This document shows, piece by piece, positions 1-11,813 of a stretch of DNA of 64,000 bases; the stretch's first letter is position 1, and each line of letters opens with the position of its first letter. The DNA is taken from assembly GCA_001910725.1 (NCBI GenBank), contig MJGA01000002.1, forward strand, positions 124,001 through 188,000. The letters are read 5' to 3'. The notes beneath the pieces are model-generated. The model had not been told where the DNA came from, ran no database searches, and worked only from the letters and a program-made list of their open reading frames with translations. The stretch is from Phanerodontia chrysosporium (lineage: Eukaryota > Basidiomycota > Agaricomycetes > Polyporales > Phanerochaetaceae). Position numbers and translations under genes: made by a program.

Positions 1-819
1 CGACTTTGTTCTGCACAGTTACGGTGTGCGTGTATGAAGTTACAACATCAATTCCACGCATATATGCACCTGCCCTGCACACGCTCGCAACCATTGCACA
101 CACTGCGAGAACAACGGATACACAATACCCTGCGGTGCGGCTTGCCAAGCGCATTATCTCTCGCCAGACCGCCGCATCCACTGACCAAAAGGCCTCGTCA
201 GGTCGCCGCGTTCATCGGGAGCGACACCAATTTCTATGTCGCAGATGCGGACGTCATCAAGGTTCAATTTCCCCCTCCCCGCTGCATACTCCCGCTGATC
301 TTCATGACAGGAAATTACGACACATTGTTCGCGCTTTCCAAAACTGCTAGAACAGTATAAGGTCCTCACCTTCTTCGGCGGCAACATCGTCGCGAGCGAG
401 GGCGAGCACTGGAAGTGCTACCGCAAAATCGCCGCGCCCGCTTTTTCCGAGGTACGCCCTCGTGCCGTCCCCGGTCGACCCTGCATTTCTGAGCGGCCCT
501 GCGCGCAGCGGAACAACAAGCTCGTGTGGGACAAGACGCACCTCACTATGCAAGACCTCTTCACTAACGTCTGGGGCAAGCGCGCCAAGGTCCACGTCGA
601 CCACGCCGTCGACATCACCCTTCCGGTGTGCGCGCCTGCACCTGTTTCCTAACCGTGTGCTCACTTGCGCCCATCCCTCCCCTGGACATTGTGCGACGTA
701 ACCTTGCGCCTCTTCGTGATTGCGTCCGCGACATGCGCCCTTGGATCGCCCCGCATGGGCACACGCCTTGGCCGCGCAGATTGCCCTGTTCGTCATCGGC
801 GTCGCAGGCTTCGGGCGGC

Positions 820-835
820 CATCAGCGAAAAAATA
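820..835 (+). repeat. Left terminal inverted repeat of the 1.87 kb element
   Basis: CATCAGCGAAAAAATA; pairs with 2675-2690 on the opposite strand with one mismatch. Confidence 0.85.
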
Positions 836-2674
836 ACTGCTAGATCTAGCTTGACCAGGGCTCCCAGCGCAGATCAGCGTTGCCAGACTGGGATCGGGAT
901 TGCCACCTAAGACATGCGATCGATAAGCATGACATGCTTATCAGCCTGATAGCACTGACCAGGCTTGCCAGTATGGAAAGCCAGGTCACCGACGTCCAGG
1001 TCTGGTAATGCCTGGCAATACATGACAATGGCCGCAGTTGCGTGGCATATATATCCAGGTTTATTGGCTTGCTACTCAGGCTCCCCTCATATACAGTAGA
1101 CAATAAAATCGATTCATTTACTAGTATACAACACACCATACAGTACATGAGTGCTCGGGTGACAGATGCATAATAGGATGGATCGCTGGTGGCACTATAT
1201 GCTTGTGTTACCCTGCGCACACCCTCACTCTGGGAGGGCTGCTCTTGCAGAACCTGCAATGCAGCGGCCTGCGTCCGCGTGTCTTCAGAAAGGGTCTATA
1301 CCGAAACCCTATGTCTGCATTATGCCCTACCGCGTCAGAAACTGATATGTGCACTCGTAAGGACGATGACGCACCGGTCAAGCTGCTCGTCAACGCGGTT
1401 GAGCTTCTCCAAGAGGCAGACGTCCGGGTGCACACGGCGCATGGCAACGAGCCGCTCGAGCAGCTGCACGCTCGAGTCGAGTCTCTTCCAAAAAAAAATG
1501 CAAGCAGAGCATCGGGCTTGAGAACGCACTTGGCGAGCCATGCCGCAAATGCAGCCGCGCCACAGGGTATGGGGCGTCTGTCGTCCTCGCGGTCGCATGC
1601 GGGGTTGGTTGTAGACGCATATGATGGAGTGTCGAGCGTGTTATCAAGTCCTGAGATACAAACGGCGAGTAGTTAGTAGGATATATGCGCACATACAATG
1701 GGACTTACAGCTCGAATCTGATTGCATTGTCACGGCTTCACACCGTGAGTCTTTCCAGACCTGGAGGATGCCCATATTAACATGACCGGCCTAATGCGCG
1801 ATAGGGAGCGGTGAGAAGGGGTACAAGAGTGGCGGGCACAAGGGGTTCGCCTCAAGTTCGCCTCGAAGTGACTCTGTGGATCATCAGAAATAGTCTTTTA
1901 TCGAGGACGCACGAACCTCAATACTCAGTGCAAGCCTGCAATCACTGTCTCACGGCTTCAAGGAAGGGCCAGATTCGTCGGAGCAGGCAGGAGCGTTTAG
2001 ACAATGGGAAGGCGCCAGGAGTGGGAGATGTGACGGTACGAGAGAGAGCTGGGCGAAGGGGATGGAAGTCTTATATGCGTTGGAGATGGACTTTGCTTCT
2101 CGGACACTTCGACGTCACCGTTTCGGGCATCGCACGTCTGTCACAGGTTTAAAGTCCTGGTAAGCAGAGAACGTCACAAGTAAGTCACTGTGTGACCCGG
2201 TAAGCCGTTGTGTTGTAAGCATTGGCCCCCGTGCTTCGCGCTAGCACCTTCGCCGCATGCCGCATGCACCACTGCTATGTGCTGTTGCAGTAGTGGCGCT
2301 GCGCTTTCTGCAGAACCATAAGCATCCTCGTGCTGTTCTTGCGAACCTCGTTTGGCAACATGAGTTGTGCCCAGATGAGTGAGTGAGCCCCGTACGCCGT
2401 GCCGAAGTGGACCCCTATTGGCCCAGTGCGTCGATAGCACACTCAGGAAGTAAGATAATAATGACTTGTCCATTACTGGTCAAACAAACTCGTACAGATG
2501 TTTGCATTATCATCCATGACCTTGCCAGGAAGTCCCATGCCTTTCAGCATCAGCACGACGAGCCATTGCCAGGCATTGCCAGGCATTACCAGACTGGCGC
2601 GCGTTTGCCATCGCAGGCCAGCGCTAGTCTGACTGGCACCGCCTTGCCAGCCCTACCATGCCAGATCTGCGACC

Positions 2675-2690
2675 TATTTTTTTGCTGATG
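2675..2690 (-). repeat. Right terminal inverted repeat of the 1.87 kb element
   Basis: Reads CATCAGCAAAAAAATA on the minus strand, immediately followed on the plus strand by the P450 target sequence GCGCATCC. Confidence 0.85.
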
Positions 2691-3225
2691 GCGCATCCTG
2701 TGGCAGGACGAGGACGTTGTGCCTGCCGGGCACACAATGACCTTCAAGGTGCGCCTCACTCCCCGTCCACGCCCTCCCCATCTTTCCCACGCTGACGGCA
2801 TGCTGTCACGCACGCAGACCGCGCTGCACAGTGTCCGAGAACGTCTTCACGCGGCTGCTGATCCCGGACCATGCGCAGACTTCCGATAGCGAGCAAAGGT
2901 GAGAATATTTGACAGACGGTGGTTGACATTTACCTGTTACTCATCTGACCCGCTGTGCTACACAGGATACACCGGGATGCAGGATTGTGCACACGTACGT
3001 GATCAGCTCCCCGCTTTCTGACCCTTTGTACTGATGTCCACTTGCAGGCGCAGCAGTCTTTTCCTTTAACAGGTTTGTCGCTGCTTCCTATATGCTGCTC
3101 ACTTTCAGCGAACCCCTCTCGGTGGCGCCTAGCGTATAGCATCCGTCCAACACAATCAGCGTCATGTATGCGGGCGACGCAAGTACGTGGTACGGCCAGC
3201 CATCTGTCACCCCCCCCCCCCATTT

Positions 3226-3548
3226 GTGTATTGTACCACTGTATACTTATGAATAAATCGATTTTATTATCTAAAATATATGGGACGAGCTCGAGTAGCA
3301 GCCGAACGAACCCAAAAGTGCGCCCGGAACCGCAGCCGCTTGCCAGGCATTACCAGCCCTGGCCATGCCTGACCTAGCTTACCATAATAGCGAGCCTGGT
3401 CTATGATGTCAGACTGATGGACATGGTCAAGCTTACCGATCGCATGTCTGCACTGGCAACTACAATCCCAGCCTGGAAGCGCTGACCTGCTCTGGGAGCC
3501 TGGTCATCGCAGGCCTAGCTAGATCTAGCGGTCTTTTTTTTGCTGATG
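3226..3548 (-). mobile_element. Truncated second copy of the CATCAGC element
   Basis: On the minus strand this starts CATCAGCAAAAAAAAG..GCTAGATCTAGC. It follows the first ~320 bases of the 820-2690 element closely, including the ACATGCGATCG block, the GGTAATGCCTGGCAA block and the AATAAAATCGATT block. Similarity fades near 3226, just after a 12-base C run (3210-3221), and no second TIR is visible. It is therefore a one-ended relic, inverted relative to the first copy. Its intact end abuts the 5' end of the wax-synthase-like gene. Confidence 0.75.
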
Positions 3549-3550
3549 AA

Positions 3551-4885
3551 GCCCTTGTCGACAAACATACATACGACCCGCTCTGTCTAGTAGCATACAT
3601 AGTCCTCACTGTGCTCGCAGTCTGTTTCGTGGTCGCACTTAGGCCAACGCTTGCCTTCAGGTTGGCGACGTGGCTGGGCGTTACGACGATGTTGATTCAT
3701 GCCGCTGGGTTCGACATGGGCCAAGGATTTCGGAACTATTGTACGGGCACGTCGTTGGGCACACTGTCACTTACATCTCTCTTGCTATTGTCGACGGATC
3801 CAATGGTACAATGCCGACACGAGACGCAGACGAGGAGTATAGCGGATATGTCCCTTGGCTGGAAAATGTACAACACCCTATGTATCCTTGTGAACGCCAG
3901 AGGGATAGGGTGGAACTATCAGGTACAGTAGCGTCATTTCAAAGCCCAGCTGGCAATACCTGACGCGTCGAACAGATTCCGCATATACCCATAGTGGCGA
4001 CCGAAACACGTGCGCGGTTCCTCCTGCAGCGCACTCTGCGGGTCGTCGGCCTTGTCCTCCTTGCCGACGCAGCACAGACGTACATGGACCTCAACCCAAT
4101 ATTCTCATTGCCCGAGGATCGGGCGGTATCAATCGGGAGCCAGGGAATTACGCTGCGTGCGCTCAACACTCTCGCATATGGTGGTAGATCATACTGTGCC
4201 CTCAGTCTCGGCTACGACGTTCTGGCCGTCATATCAGTATTGGTGGGACTCTCCGAGCCCAAGGCTTGGCCGCCGATGCTGGGAAGGGTGAGCGATTCAT
4301 ACACCGTTCGCCGCTTTTGGAGGTCAGTATACTTCATGTTGAACCGCATACAGCATGTGGCTGACCGATCCTAGCCGGGTTTGGCAACAGATCATGCTTC
4401 GAGTAGGCCCCTCCTTCTTAATGTCGAGCCACGCTGAGGTCGGCTAGTATTTGGCTGCAGGTGGCAGACTCGCGGCACACGCTCTTGGCCTTGCTCGTGG
4501 AACGTGGCTCTCCGCCCGCGTACAGCTCGTCGTGGCGTTCACCATCTCGGGGATTGCGCACCTCCCTGGCGATATGATGGTGCATCCGAAGTGGGCCGGT
4601 GCCTCGTTCTGGTTCTTCCCAGCACAAGTAGCTGCAATCACGCTCGAGGACTTCGTCATCATCCACGGCAAGAGGCTTAGTGCACGGGACGCGCCCTGGG
4701 TCCGCTCCGTTGGATACCTGTGGACGGCGGCATGGTTTACCTACTCCGCCCCGCTGTTCATCGACTGGGCGGTGCAGGCAGGGCTGGCGAGAGATCGCCT
4801 GCTCGGCCCTGTAATTGTGAGGTCGCTGGTCGATGCCTTAGCCCCTGCATTGGGATGCGACAACATACTTGCTATGGTGCCTTAG
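3551..4885 (+). CDS. Wax synthase-like membrane O-acyltransferase, 5' end probably lost
   Basis: Exons 3551-3922, 3976-4322, 4375-4402 and 4448-4885 join into about 400 codons. Family landmarks are RGIGWN near the end of exon 1, then WPPML..SYTVRRFW, which splices to SRVWQQIMLRYL (the FW..W.Q motif), and later SGIAHLPGDMM with the candidate catalytic histidine. Several hydrophobic helices run through the protein. Fungal members acylate wax alcohols or hydroxylated terpenoids in internal membranes and often sit in terpene clusters beside P450s; a dead P450 lies just upstream. The open frame runs back into the transposon end at 3548 with no in-frame ATG, so the native start seems to have been removed by that insertion. 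The rest is uninterrupted. Function may be lost if no alternative start is used. Confidence 0.75.
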
Positions 4886-5254
4886 GCGTCTTGCTCCATC
4901 CACAAGCCAGATCTAGGCAATGCATTGGTGGGTTTAGTCTGTTGATGGTGTTGCTCTCGTCACTGATCTACCGTAATCAAATCTCTAGAGTTTGACAGCT
5001 TGCGGATAGAGACTATCTGGCGTTTCTTCCATGTTCCAACGACGCAGACTCATACCCTGTACTTCCCTTCTCTGCGCCGCACAACCTAGAAGTACTGTCA
5101 CAGAAGAAACACTCAGACATTGTTGCGGGTGCAGGCACAGATGGCAAAGAAGAGACGAATGTCAGCATATTGAAGAGGTACAATCGTTGTCTGTCTCACG
5201 ACGGACGCCGGCCGGAGTCAAACAATCATTGACACATAACCGCACCATCCCGCG
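4886..5254. other. Convergent 3' intergenic region
   Basis: It lies between the ends of the acyltransferase (plus) and the glutathione transferase (minus). I see no gene or repeat here. Confidence 0.5.
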
Positions 5255-6742
5255 TTACAGCGGCAGAATGTCTGGTAAAGGACCCACAGGCACAATCTTG
5301 AATGGGTTGATCTACCGCGACGGGAAGTGTGAGCTATGGGTTGGCCCGCTGCCAGAAGCATAGAAGTCACCATAGTCAGGCCAAAGTAGCCGACCTTGAT
5401 ATGCTGGAAGTTGCACGTGTCCTTGAAGGCAGGGATCGTCCAGTAGAGCCTGCGCAGCCAGCGGTGCAGCGCCGGATAGTCCGCGCGGATGCTGCGGATG
5501 TTGCACTTGAACGCTGTGTGGTAGCCTACGTCGAAGCGGACCTGGACAGAATTCCAAGTCAGGAAAGTGTCGGCGTACAACGCAGGAAGACAGACGATGG
5601 TCACAAAGAGCCGGACGTCGGCCTCCGTCAGTTGGTCGCCAACTAGGTAGTCCTTGCCCGTGAGAATTTTCTCGAGGCGGTCGAGCGACTCGAAGAGCGG
5701 GATGACGGCGTCCTCGTAGGCCTTCTGTGACTGGGCAAAACCAGCCTTGTATACACCGTCTGCGGAAGCACCAGAAGTCAGCCAGCGAATGGAACAGCAG
5801 ACGAGAATCACGTACTATTCACGGTGTTGTACACCCAGTCGTTCAGACTGTCAATTTTCGCGCGCAGCGATTCAGGGTAAAGGTCGAGCGCAGCCTTGTC
5901 CTGCGGCAAGATGCCATTAAACGCGGTGTTGAACATGCGAATGATGTCCGAACTCTCGTTGTTCACGATTGTGTCCTGCTGCTTGTCCCATAGCAGCGGA
6001 ACGGTGAACCTGCAGACGCCCGAACTCAGCGCCAGTCCGTCTGTCAATCGTGCGACGCACCTGCCCGCGTGCTCCGGCTCTACGCGCAGGTACAGGTCCT
6101 TGAGGTGGCGGGCGCCATGCAGCGGGTCCTCGTCTGCCCCTGGGAACGGGTCGACGTTCGCGAAGGGCCAGCCATTGGCGTCCATGCGCGGCGAGACGAC
6201 GCTGACCGCTGGCGGAGGCGTAAGCACGAGGACACGCGCGACAGAGCGTGGGAGACCATACAAATGACATCCTCGAGACCCTTGAGCTGACGTACGATCA
6301 GCGTGCGCGTTGCCCAGGCTGCGGGCGAGTCAGAGGTGCGCACGGATCCTCGCAGCGGGAGGACGTACGGCAACCGTAGGAGACATAGAGGTGATACCGG
6401 CCTAAACGAGTTCAGGAAGGCTGAGGGAACGAATTTAAGGCGCGACTAGCCTTTCTCAGGCTTGAACGGCCCGTCCTGCGAGATCCAGTGCCGGAATGTC
6501 GACGGCTTGCGGTCGAATGAGCCGTCAGCCTGCATCTTCATCTTGCTGACGTCGGACTGGCCCGGATCGCGTGCGGGGAGTCTTTGCTCGTTAGCCTGCT
6601 GGAGCGCGGTGTGCTGGTGCGGGAGCGTGCTGCCTGTGCTCATATTTGCTTTTCTCAAGGAAATGTACGGGGCCTGAACGTAAGAGGCAGGTCGGAGGAG
6701 ACGAAGTGGTGTGGATGTGAATCTGCGCAAAGCAATGTGCAT
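5255..6742 (-). CDS. Glutathionyl-hydroquinone reductase (Xi-class glutathione transferase), copy 1
   Basis: A thioredoxin-fold N-domain and helical C-domain enzyme that uses glutathione to reduce S-glutathionylated hydroquinones, a detoxification step common in wood-degrading fungi. At least six introns are inferred. The catalytic CPWATRTL motif is rebuilt across an intron (TGC C / CC TGG), followed by SPRMDANGWPF, VPLLWDKQQDTIVNNESS and the C-terminal LTEADVRLFVTIVRFD and VGPLPDILPL. The stop is at 5255-5257. The first methionine (6742) gives an Arg/Ser-rich, mitochondrial-like leader; a second ATG at 6643 (MSTGSTL) would give a cytosolic form. The first intron appears to use a GC donor (AAAG/GCTAGT), where copy 2 at 46065 has GT. 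Both paralogues share the leader plus core organisation. Confidence 0.9.
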
Positions 6743-8336
6743 CAGGATTGGGCAGACACGGACAGGGCACGCGTGTCACCGCGTTTAAGTACCTTCTCGT
6801 GAGCGTGTCCAACAGGCCATTGGTAAGAAACGTAATGTGTATTGCGCTACCGCTTGCGCTCAGTGAGGTCATCTGAAGACGCCCGCGCACGCAAGAGGAC
6901 CAAAGCAGCAAGCTTTGACATCCTTGCAGGGCGGATACTAGAAGGCTGGGATTAGTCATGTGGCGCAAAGTACGGCAGCAAGATGACCGGGCGCACCTCG
7001 CGAAACACCTGTCTGGAATCTGTTGCAACCAATCCTATGTGATGGTAAGGATATATACGACGAAAAATGCCGAGCTCTGTATATTTGGTCACGCCCACGG
7101 AGGCATGCACGTCATGCTCGTAATGACGGGCGTTGGTTCGTGCGCTCTCGACAGGCCTGCGAGACTCAGCGAAAACAGGGTCAAGCCTCGAGTCAAGCAT
7201 AGGAGCGATGTGTCGGCGAGCCGTAAGGCAGCTCCTGATCTTAGCATGCAATACGTAGCATTTTCTCCACTTGTGGTCGCTGACGTTGTGCAGCCGATAT
7301 TGCGATGAGCCTCGAACGGTGCCGAGTGATGCATGGAGTAGAACAATGAATGTTCTCGGAAAGCACTCCCGAGACAATCTGGGCGAGGCCGGTCGCGGGG
7401 ATGTCCCGCTAGGAGGTCGGGATGGGCGGGAGAAGATATAGCTGGCTTTTCAGAGTCGACGACCAGGGGTTAGCACAAGTGTTTGGATCCAATCGAGCGA
7501 GCGATGTGGAGCTTTTTGAACCTTCCACGATGTGCTGCATGCGAGCAGGAGCGAGTCTACGACACTCGATATTATTTTCCGGTGGCCGTTGAAGTGTCTG
7601 AACGTCCGCGAGTGTGCAGTCGAGGGATCTGAGAGTCGCGGTCAGACATATCGCAGGAATTAATTATTTTGTGTCAGTTTCTCGGGAATCGGGTAGGTCG
7701 GGGAGTTACCGGAGCGGCGGGAGATACCGTATATGGTATGACGTCAGTTGTTACGCTTGCCTCGTCGGCTGTGGTTAGCCTCTTGCCACCGTGGTGCCTG
7801 GAAGTTCCGGGCGTGACAACCCACTTACCGGGCGAAATTATTTCTAAAACTGCCCACACTCTTACCACCGACCACGACCACGACGACCACGACGGCGACC
7901 GCTCGCGCGACCGTCCTCCGTGCTGTGTCCTTCGACGACGACCGAACCTCGCCTGGTCGCTTTGCACTCGACGCTGAAACTCTCGCTTCGGAGCGCCCGC
8001 GAGGCAATATTGGGTTCCGGAAAATCAATCTCTGGCAGGATCAGTCGATAGCATCTCTGACGAAGTAGCTCTGCACGCTCCCTACGCTGGCGGGCCTCAG
8101 GCGAAAACAGAAAGTGCAATTCTACACGATTGCTTTCTGCACCTCTACTCGGCTTTACGCGGCCCTCAACCTCTCGCAGTAGTCACACACATGGCCTTGC
8201 CCTCCAATTCCTTCGTATGTCTGTTTTTCCTGAATCGCACCTGAATCGCTGAAGCCGCAAGCAGGACCCATCTCTTCATAATTCCCCACTTCCAACTTCC
8301 CCGCTGTCATCTTCGGTTACCCCCAGCAACGCCTCC
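6743..8336. other. Divergent intergenic region
   Basis: 1.6 kb between two divergent genes (glutathione transferase and RRM protein), so it should hold both promoters. No protein-coding segment, tRNA or transposon was recognised. A GAC/CGA-rich stretch lies near 7870-7915. Confidence 0.4.
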
Positions 8337-11300
8337 ATGCAGCCGCCGAAGCCCACCACAGACGAGATCGATGCAGTCATTCAGGCTGCCACGTCCGCCT
8401 CTGCGCATGCTGCTTACCCTAACATGCGTCCCCCGCGGGATACGCGTACACAACTCTTCGTTGGCAACCTCCCGTACCGCGTGCGGTGGCAGGACCTGAA
8501 GGATCTTTTCAGACGTGCGGGGACCGTGCTACGAGCAGACGTCTCGCTGGCGCCTGACAACAGGAGTAGGGGATATGGCACTGTGCTCCTAGCCACGGCC
8601 GAGGACGCAGGGAGGGCGATAGACATGTTTAACGGGTTTGTGTGGCAGACGCGTACGCTAGAGGTCAGGCATGACAAGATGGGCATCACACCGATGAGCG
8701 ACGACTTCCACAACTCGGCCGCAGGGGTCACCATCCCCGCGGGGCTAGCATTCGGCGGATCAGGGTCGGGGGCAAGCAGTGGAACGGGTACGCCTTTCCC
8801 TCACCTCCAGACAAATCTTCCAGCACCTCTGTCGCGTCTCTCCTCGGCAACCTCGCCCACACTTTTTACGACGCCTATGGACGACCTCACAAGTCTGAAC
8901 ACCAACCTTTCGAACCACCTGAGCCTCGCAGGGAAGCTTGCATCGCCTTCCACAAATTCCCCTCGTGGCGCTGCATCCCCGCTCTCGGTGCATTCGCCGC
9001 TCCTAACGCAGCTCACCGGTACCCATGTCGGTGCATCACTCCTCACTGCGCAGCACTCTGGGAGCCCCGCGGCGCAGGGCGGAGAACGCAGCAGGAACCT
9101 TTTCGTGGGCAATGTACGTCTTGGATCACTCGTCGTTCTCCATACTTCTTCCACTGACTGATTGCGTACTAGCTACCCTTCCACATACAATGGCAGGACC
9201 TGAAGGATTTGTTCCGGCAGGCCGGTACAATCCTACGTGCTGATGTTGCCCTAGGTCTGCTACAACTCTTCTACCTCTACGCTCCTCTCACTAAGCCTGT
9301 CTATATTTGTAGGGCCTGATGGTCGTTCGAGGGGTTTTGGGACAGTGAGCTTTGCTACGGAGACAGACGCGGAACGGGCAGTCAGGATGTTCAATGGGTG
9401 AGTGTCAGAGTCCACATCGCCCATCCTTCGGCCCATACGCCTAGGTCGCTTGGCCCTTGTGGGACAGCTTCGTGTATCAGTCCCCCTCTTCCGCCGCTTC
9501 GGGATATAGTCAGTCACTCGTGTCGTGCGGTGGGTTGAATGCTCATCTAACCGGGGGCATCCGTGACTGACTATATGCGCCCGAAGTATGCATATACCTT
9601 TACTTGGCGATCGTCTTCCGCCCTTGCGTCATCCACGGTTTGCTGATCATCCCTCCAGGTACGAATTCAACGGTCGGCAACTGAAGGTTCATTTCGACAA
9701 GTTCGCGGCGCCGTCATTGACTGCGCTGCCGACCGTACACCCTCTGTCTGTTCCACAATCTCCACTCGTGCATGCTGGGCTGTCGTCGCTGCACCAACCT
9801 TCTCCACTCGGCCAGCTCAATCTGGCACACCAAGTTCTGCTTCAGCAGCACAATCAGTCGAGACAACAATTTGACCGGCTTGCACCAGGGCATGCGCAGG
9901 ACTCACCTCTCAGTCCGACACCCCTCGGCTTGCAGCGGTCTTTGACAGACACGCAAACCTTCCGTTTCCTCCATACACAAGATGACCCAAATGCGACTCG
10001 GGCAGCACTCAGCGCACCGGCAGCCAGTGCAGAACCTCCAAGTGCTCTCAGTCGCGCAAAGTCGGACACTGTGCAGCAGCTTCTGAAGCAGTATCCCTCG
10101 TTGCGCTCGTCATCACCTTCGTCAACAGCTCCGGATTACAGCTTGCAGACTCAGGAAGAGCAGCCGTTACACATATCATTACCACCACAGCGTCCTTCGT
10201 ACGCATTTGACTTCTCCCCTGGAATTCATTACGACCCATACTCTCTGGGTAGAGACCAGAGCAGAGATATGCAGTTCCAGCCGCCGTTCGATATGGGGAC
10301 GCTGCCGACTGACAACTACATGGATGCGAACGTTCAGTCGTTCTCGTCGGCAGCATACACGGACGCCACGGGAACTCGGCCTTCGACTTCGCCCTCTCCA
10401 GCTCCTACGTCTGAGCACCAGAAGCAGACGCATTCCCACTCCCAGTCGGAGTCTTTCACCTCTGCGAGCCTGTCGGCACAGCCGAACACATCCCAGACGC
10501 AGACTCGGTCGACTTCCCCAGTTGTCACGTCGCCGACGTCGACGCACTCGAACCACCCCGCTCATCCAGGTCCCATCTCGCTGCCGCCACCACCTCCGGT
10601 CAGCGCCTTTCCGGTGCCGCCGCCTCATACCTTGTCCCCGTACCACCCGCCAGTGTCGCCGTACGGCCACCAATACATCATCCTGGCATGATGATAGGCA
10701 TGATGGGCATGCCGACGCCCACGGCCTGCCGCCTATCACCCCTAGCATGCCACCTTTCACGTTCCTCCCGCAGCCGTCCCCAGGTCCTGCGCCTACAGAC
10801 CCCGCTCAGCAGCCATCCCCAAGCACTGGCACCGCCGAGTCGCACCCGCAAGGACCGGGGAGCTTCGTGGCCCACCTGCACCACGCGCACGGTGCCATGC
10901 TTTCGCCGTATACACCCTTCTCGCCCGGCGTCGCGATATCCCCCGGCGCATTCTGGGGCCGCCCAGGGTCCGGCGCGAATCCGTACATCAACCCCGCGGT
11001 GGGTGCCCCTGTTCACTCGGGCTACTTCCCGCCCGTCCCGCCGCGCGGGCAGCCGACGGAAGAGTACTTCCCGCCGTTCCTGCCTCAGTCGACGTCTACT
11101 GCGGCATCACGGCCGAGCGGGCTCGCGAACGAGATCCAGATGGACCAGTCGAGCGTCGGCGGGAGCGCGGACGATCGCGACGCGGCCGGCGCGCCGTTCA
11201 CGAATGTGTCGCCGCCGAGCGCGCCCACAAGCGAGGGCCACAGCACCGCGACGACGACGGGTACCGAAGTCAGCCCCGCGCACCGACACCGAGCTCGCGC

Positions 11301-11543
11301 GGCACGTCGTACGCGAACTCGAACGGGCCGTCGTCGTCGTGTGACCTCGCGCAGGAGATGGCGGGGCTTGCGATCTCCCAGGCTGCCGCGGACGAAAAGC
11401 CGCGTTCACAGTCAACGGGCGCGCAGGACGGTCATGCGCCGCACCAAGGCGCGCCGTTCGTACGTGCCGACTCGGACCCTGTTCAGGGTACCTCTGCGAT
11501 GAACGAGCCGCCAGTCGAGGCGCGCGCGGTCGAGGCGTCGTAA
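8337..11543 (+). CDS. RNA-binding protein with two RRM domains and a long Pro/Ser/Gln-rich tail
   Basis: RRM1 lies at about residues 40-115, with RNP2 [11 protein letters not shown] and an RNP1-like SRGYGTVLL. After a linker rich in Ser/Thr/Pro, RRM2 follows across several introns: [37 protein letters not shown], then [12 protein letters not shown]. The arrangement recalls fungal hnRNP-like or Gbp2-type mRNA-binding proteins; the likely role is mRNA binding and export or stability. The tail (from about 9690) is low complexity with Gln, Pro and Ser runs and ends in EARAVEAS at 11543. The tail changes frame near 10675, 10725 and 11280. Each reading resumes a plausible low-complexity protein, so I treat these as probable sequence indels or tiny unrecognised introns rather than a dead gene. 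Confidence 0.8.
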
Positions 11544-11813
11544 TGAGACTCCCCAAAAAGTAGAGAGAGCACACCGACACATCGTTATCATCTTGGTTTT
11601 TTCCAGTTCCGATTTTCTTGGGGTATATGCATGCGAACGGGGTCTCCCTCAGTGACAATCATTGCAGATCATTAGGAGTATCTACGTATATTTGTTATGG
11701 CTTTCGTCGTATATCGCGCACCAGATGGCATGGGTACACGGGCGGGCACGACGGCACGCAGCAGCAGGGCTCGCGTTCGTTTTATACATATACTATATTG
11801 TAGCACAGACATG

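Larger units (their letters stand above)
820..2690. mobile_element. 1.87 kb non-autonomous TIR DNA transposon inside the P450
   Basis: The element starts with CATCAGCGAAAAAATA and ends with the inverse (TATTTTTTTGCTGATG), giving a near-perfect 16-bp terminal inverted repeat, with AGATC shared a little further in. It is flanked by GC on both sides, and removing it plus one GC restores the P450 reading frame (G-R-R-I-L-W). That argues for a 2-bp target duplication. Subterminal regions carry many short TTGCCAG/CCAGGCATT-type repeats on both strands (for example near 880-1020 and 2545-2620). No transposase or other recognisable protein is encoded, so it would need a helper. The first six bases match the TIR of the Plavaka element at 33925-40324, suggesting a related transposase, but the rest of the TIR differs. 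Confidence 0.85.
203..2898 (+). pseudogene. Cytochrome P450 remnant, split by a transposon
   Basis: Exons at about 203-261, 311-451, 509-625, 780-819 and 2691-2898 encode the N-terminal third of a basidiomycete P450. Visible landmarks are a LLEQYKVLTFFGGNIV segment, SEGEHWKCYRKIAAPAFSE (the conserved WxxxR C-helix region), then ALFVIGVAGFGRR. The reading of that last segment resumes at 2691 as ILWQDEDVVPAGHTMTFK, exactly where the 820-2690 insertion ends. After 2818 the family-like segment continues (SENVFTRLLIPDHAQT) only after a one-base frame change near 2828. The I-helix, ExxR and heme-binding cysteine regions are absent, so no functional monooxygenase can be made. P450s of this type are ER-bound oxidases, but substrate cannot be inferred. 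The 5' end upstream of about 200 is not recognisable. Confidence 0.85.

Noticed and set aside
3210..3221. Poly-C run as a functional element
   Set aside because: A 12-base homopolymer at a repeat breakpoint; more likely an assembly or replication-slippage feature.
4403..4447. In-frame TAG at 4445 as a nonsense mutation in the acyltransferase
   Set aside because: A GT-AG intron 4403-4447 removes it and joins MLR to YLAAGGRLA in frame.
10179..10760. 193-codon minus-strand frame opposite the RRM protein tail
   Set aside because: Arg-rich shadow of the Ser/Pro-coding strand.
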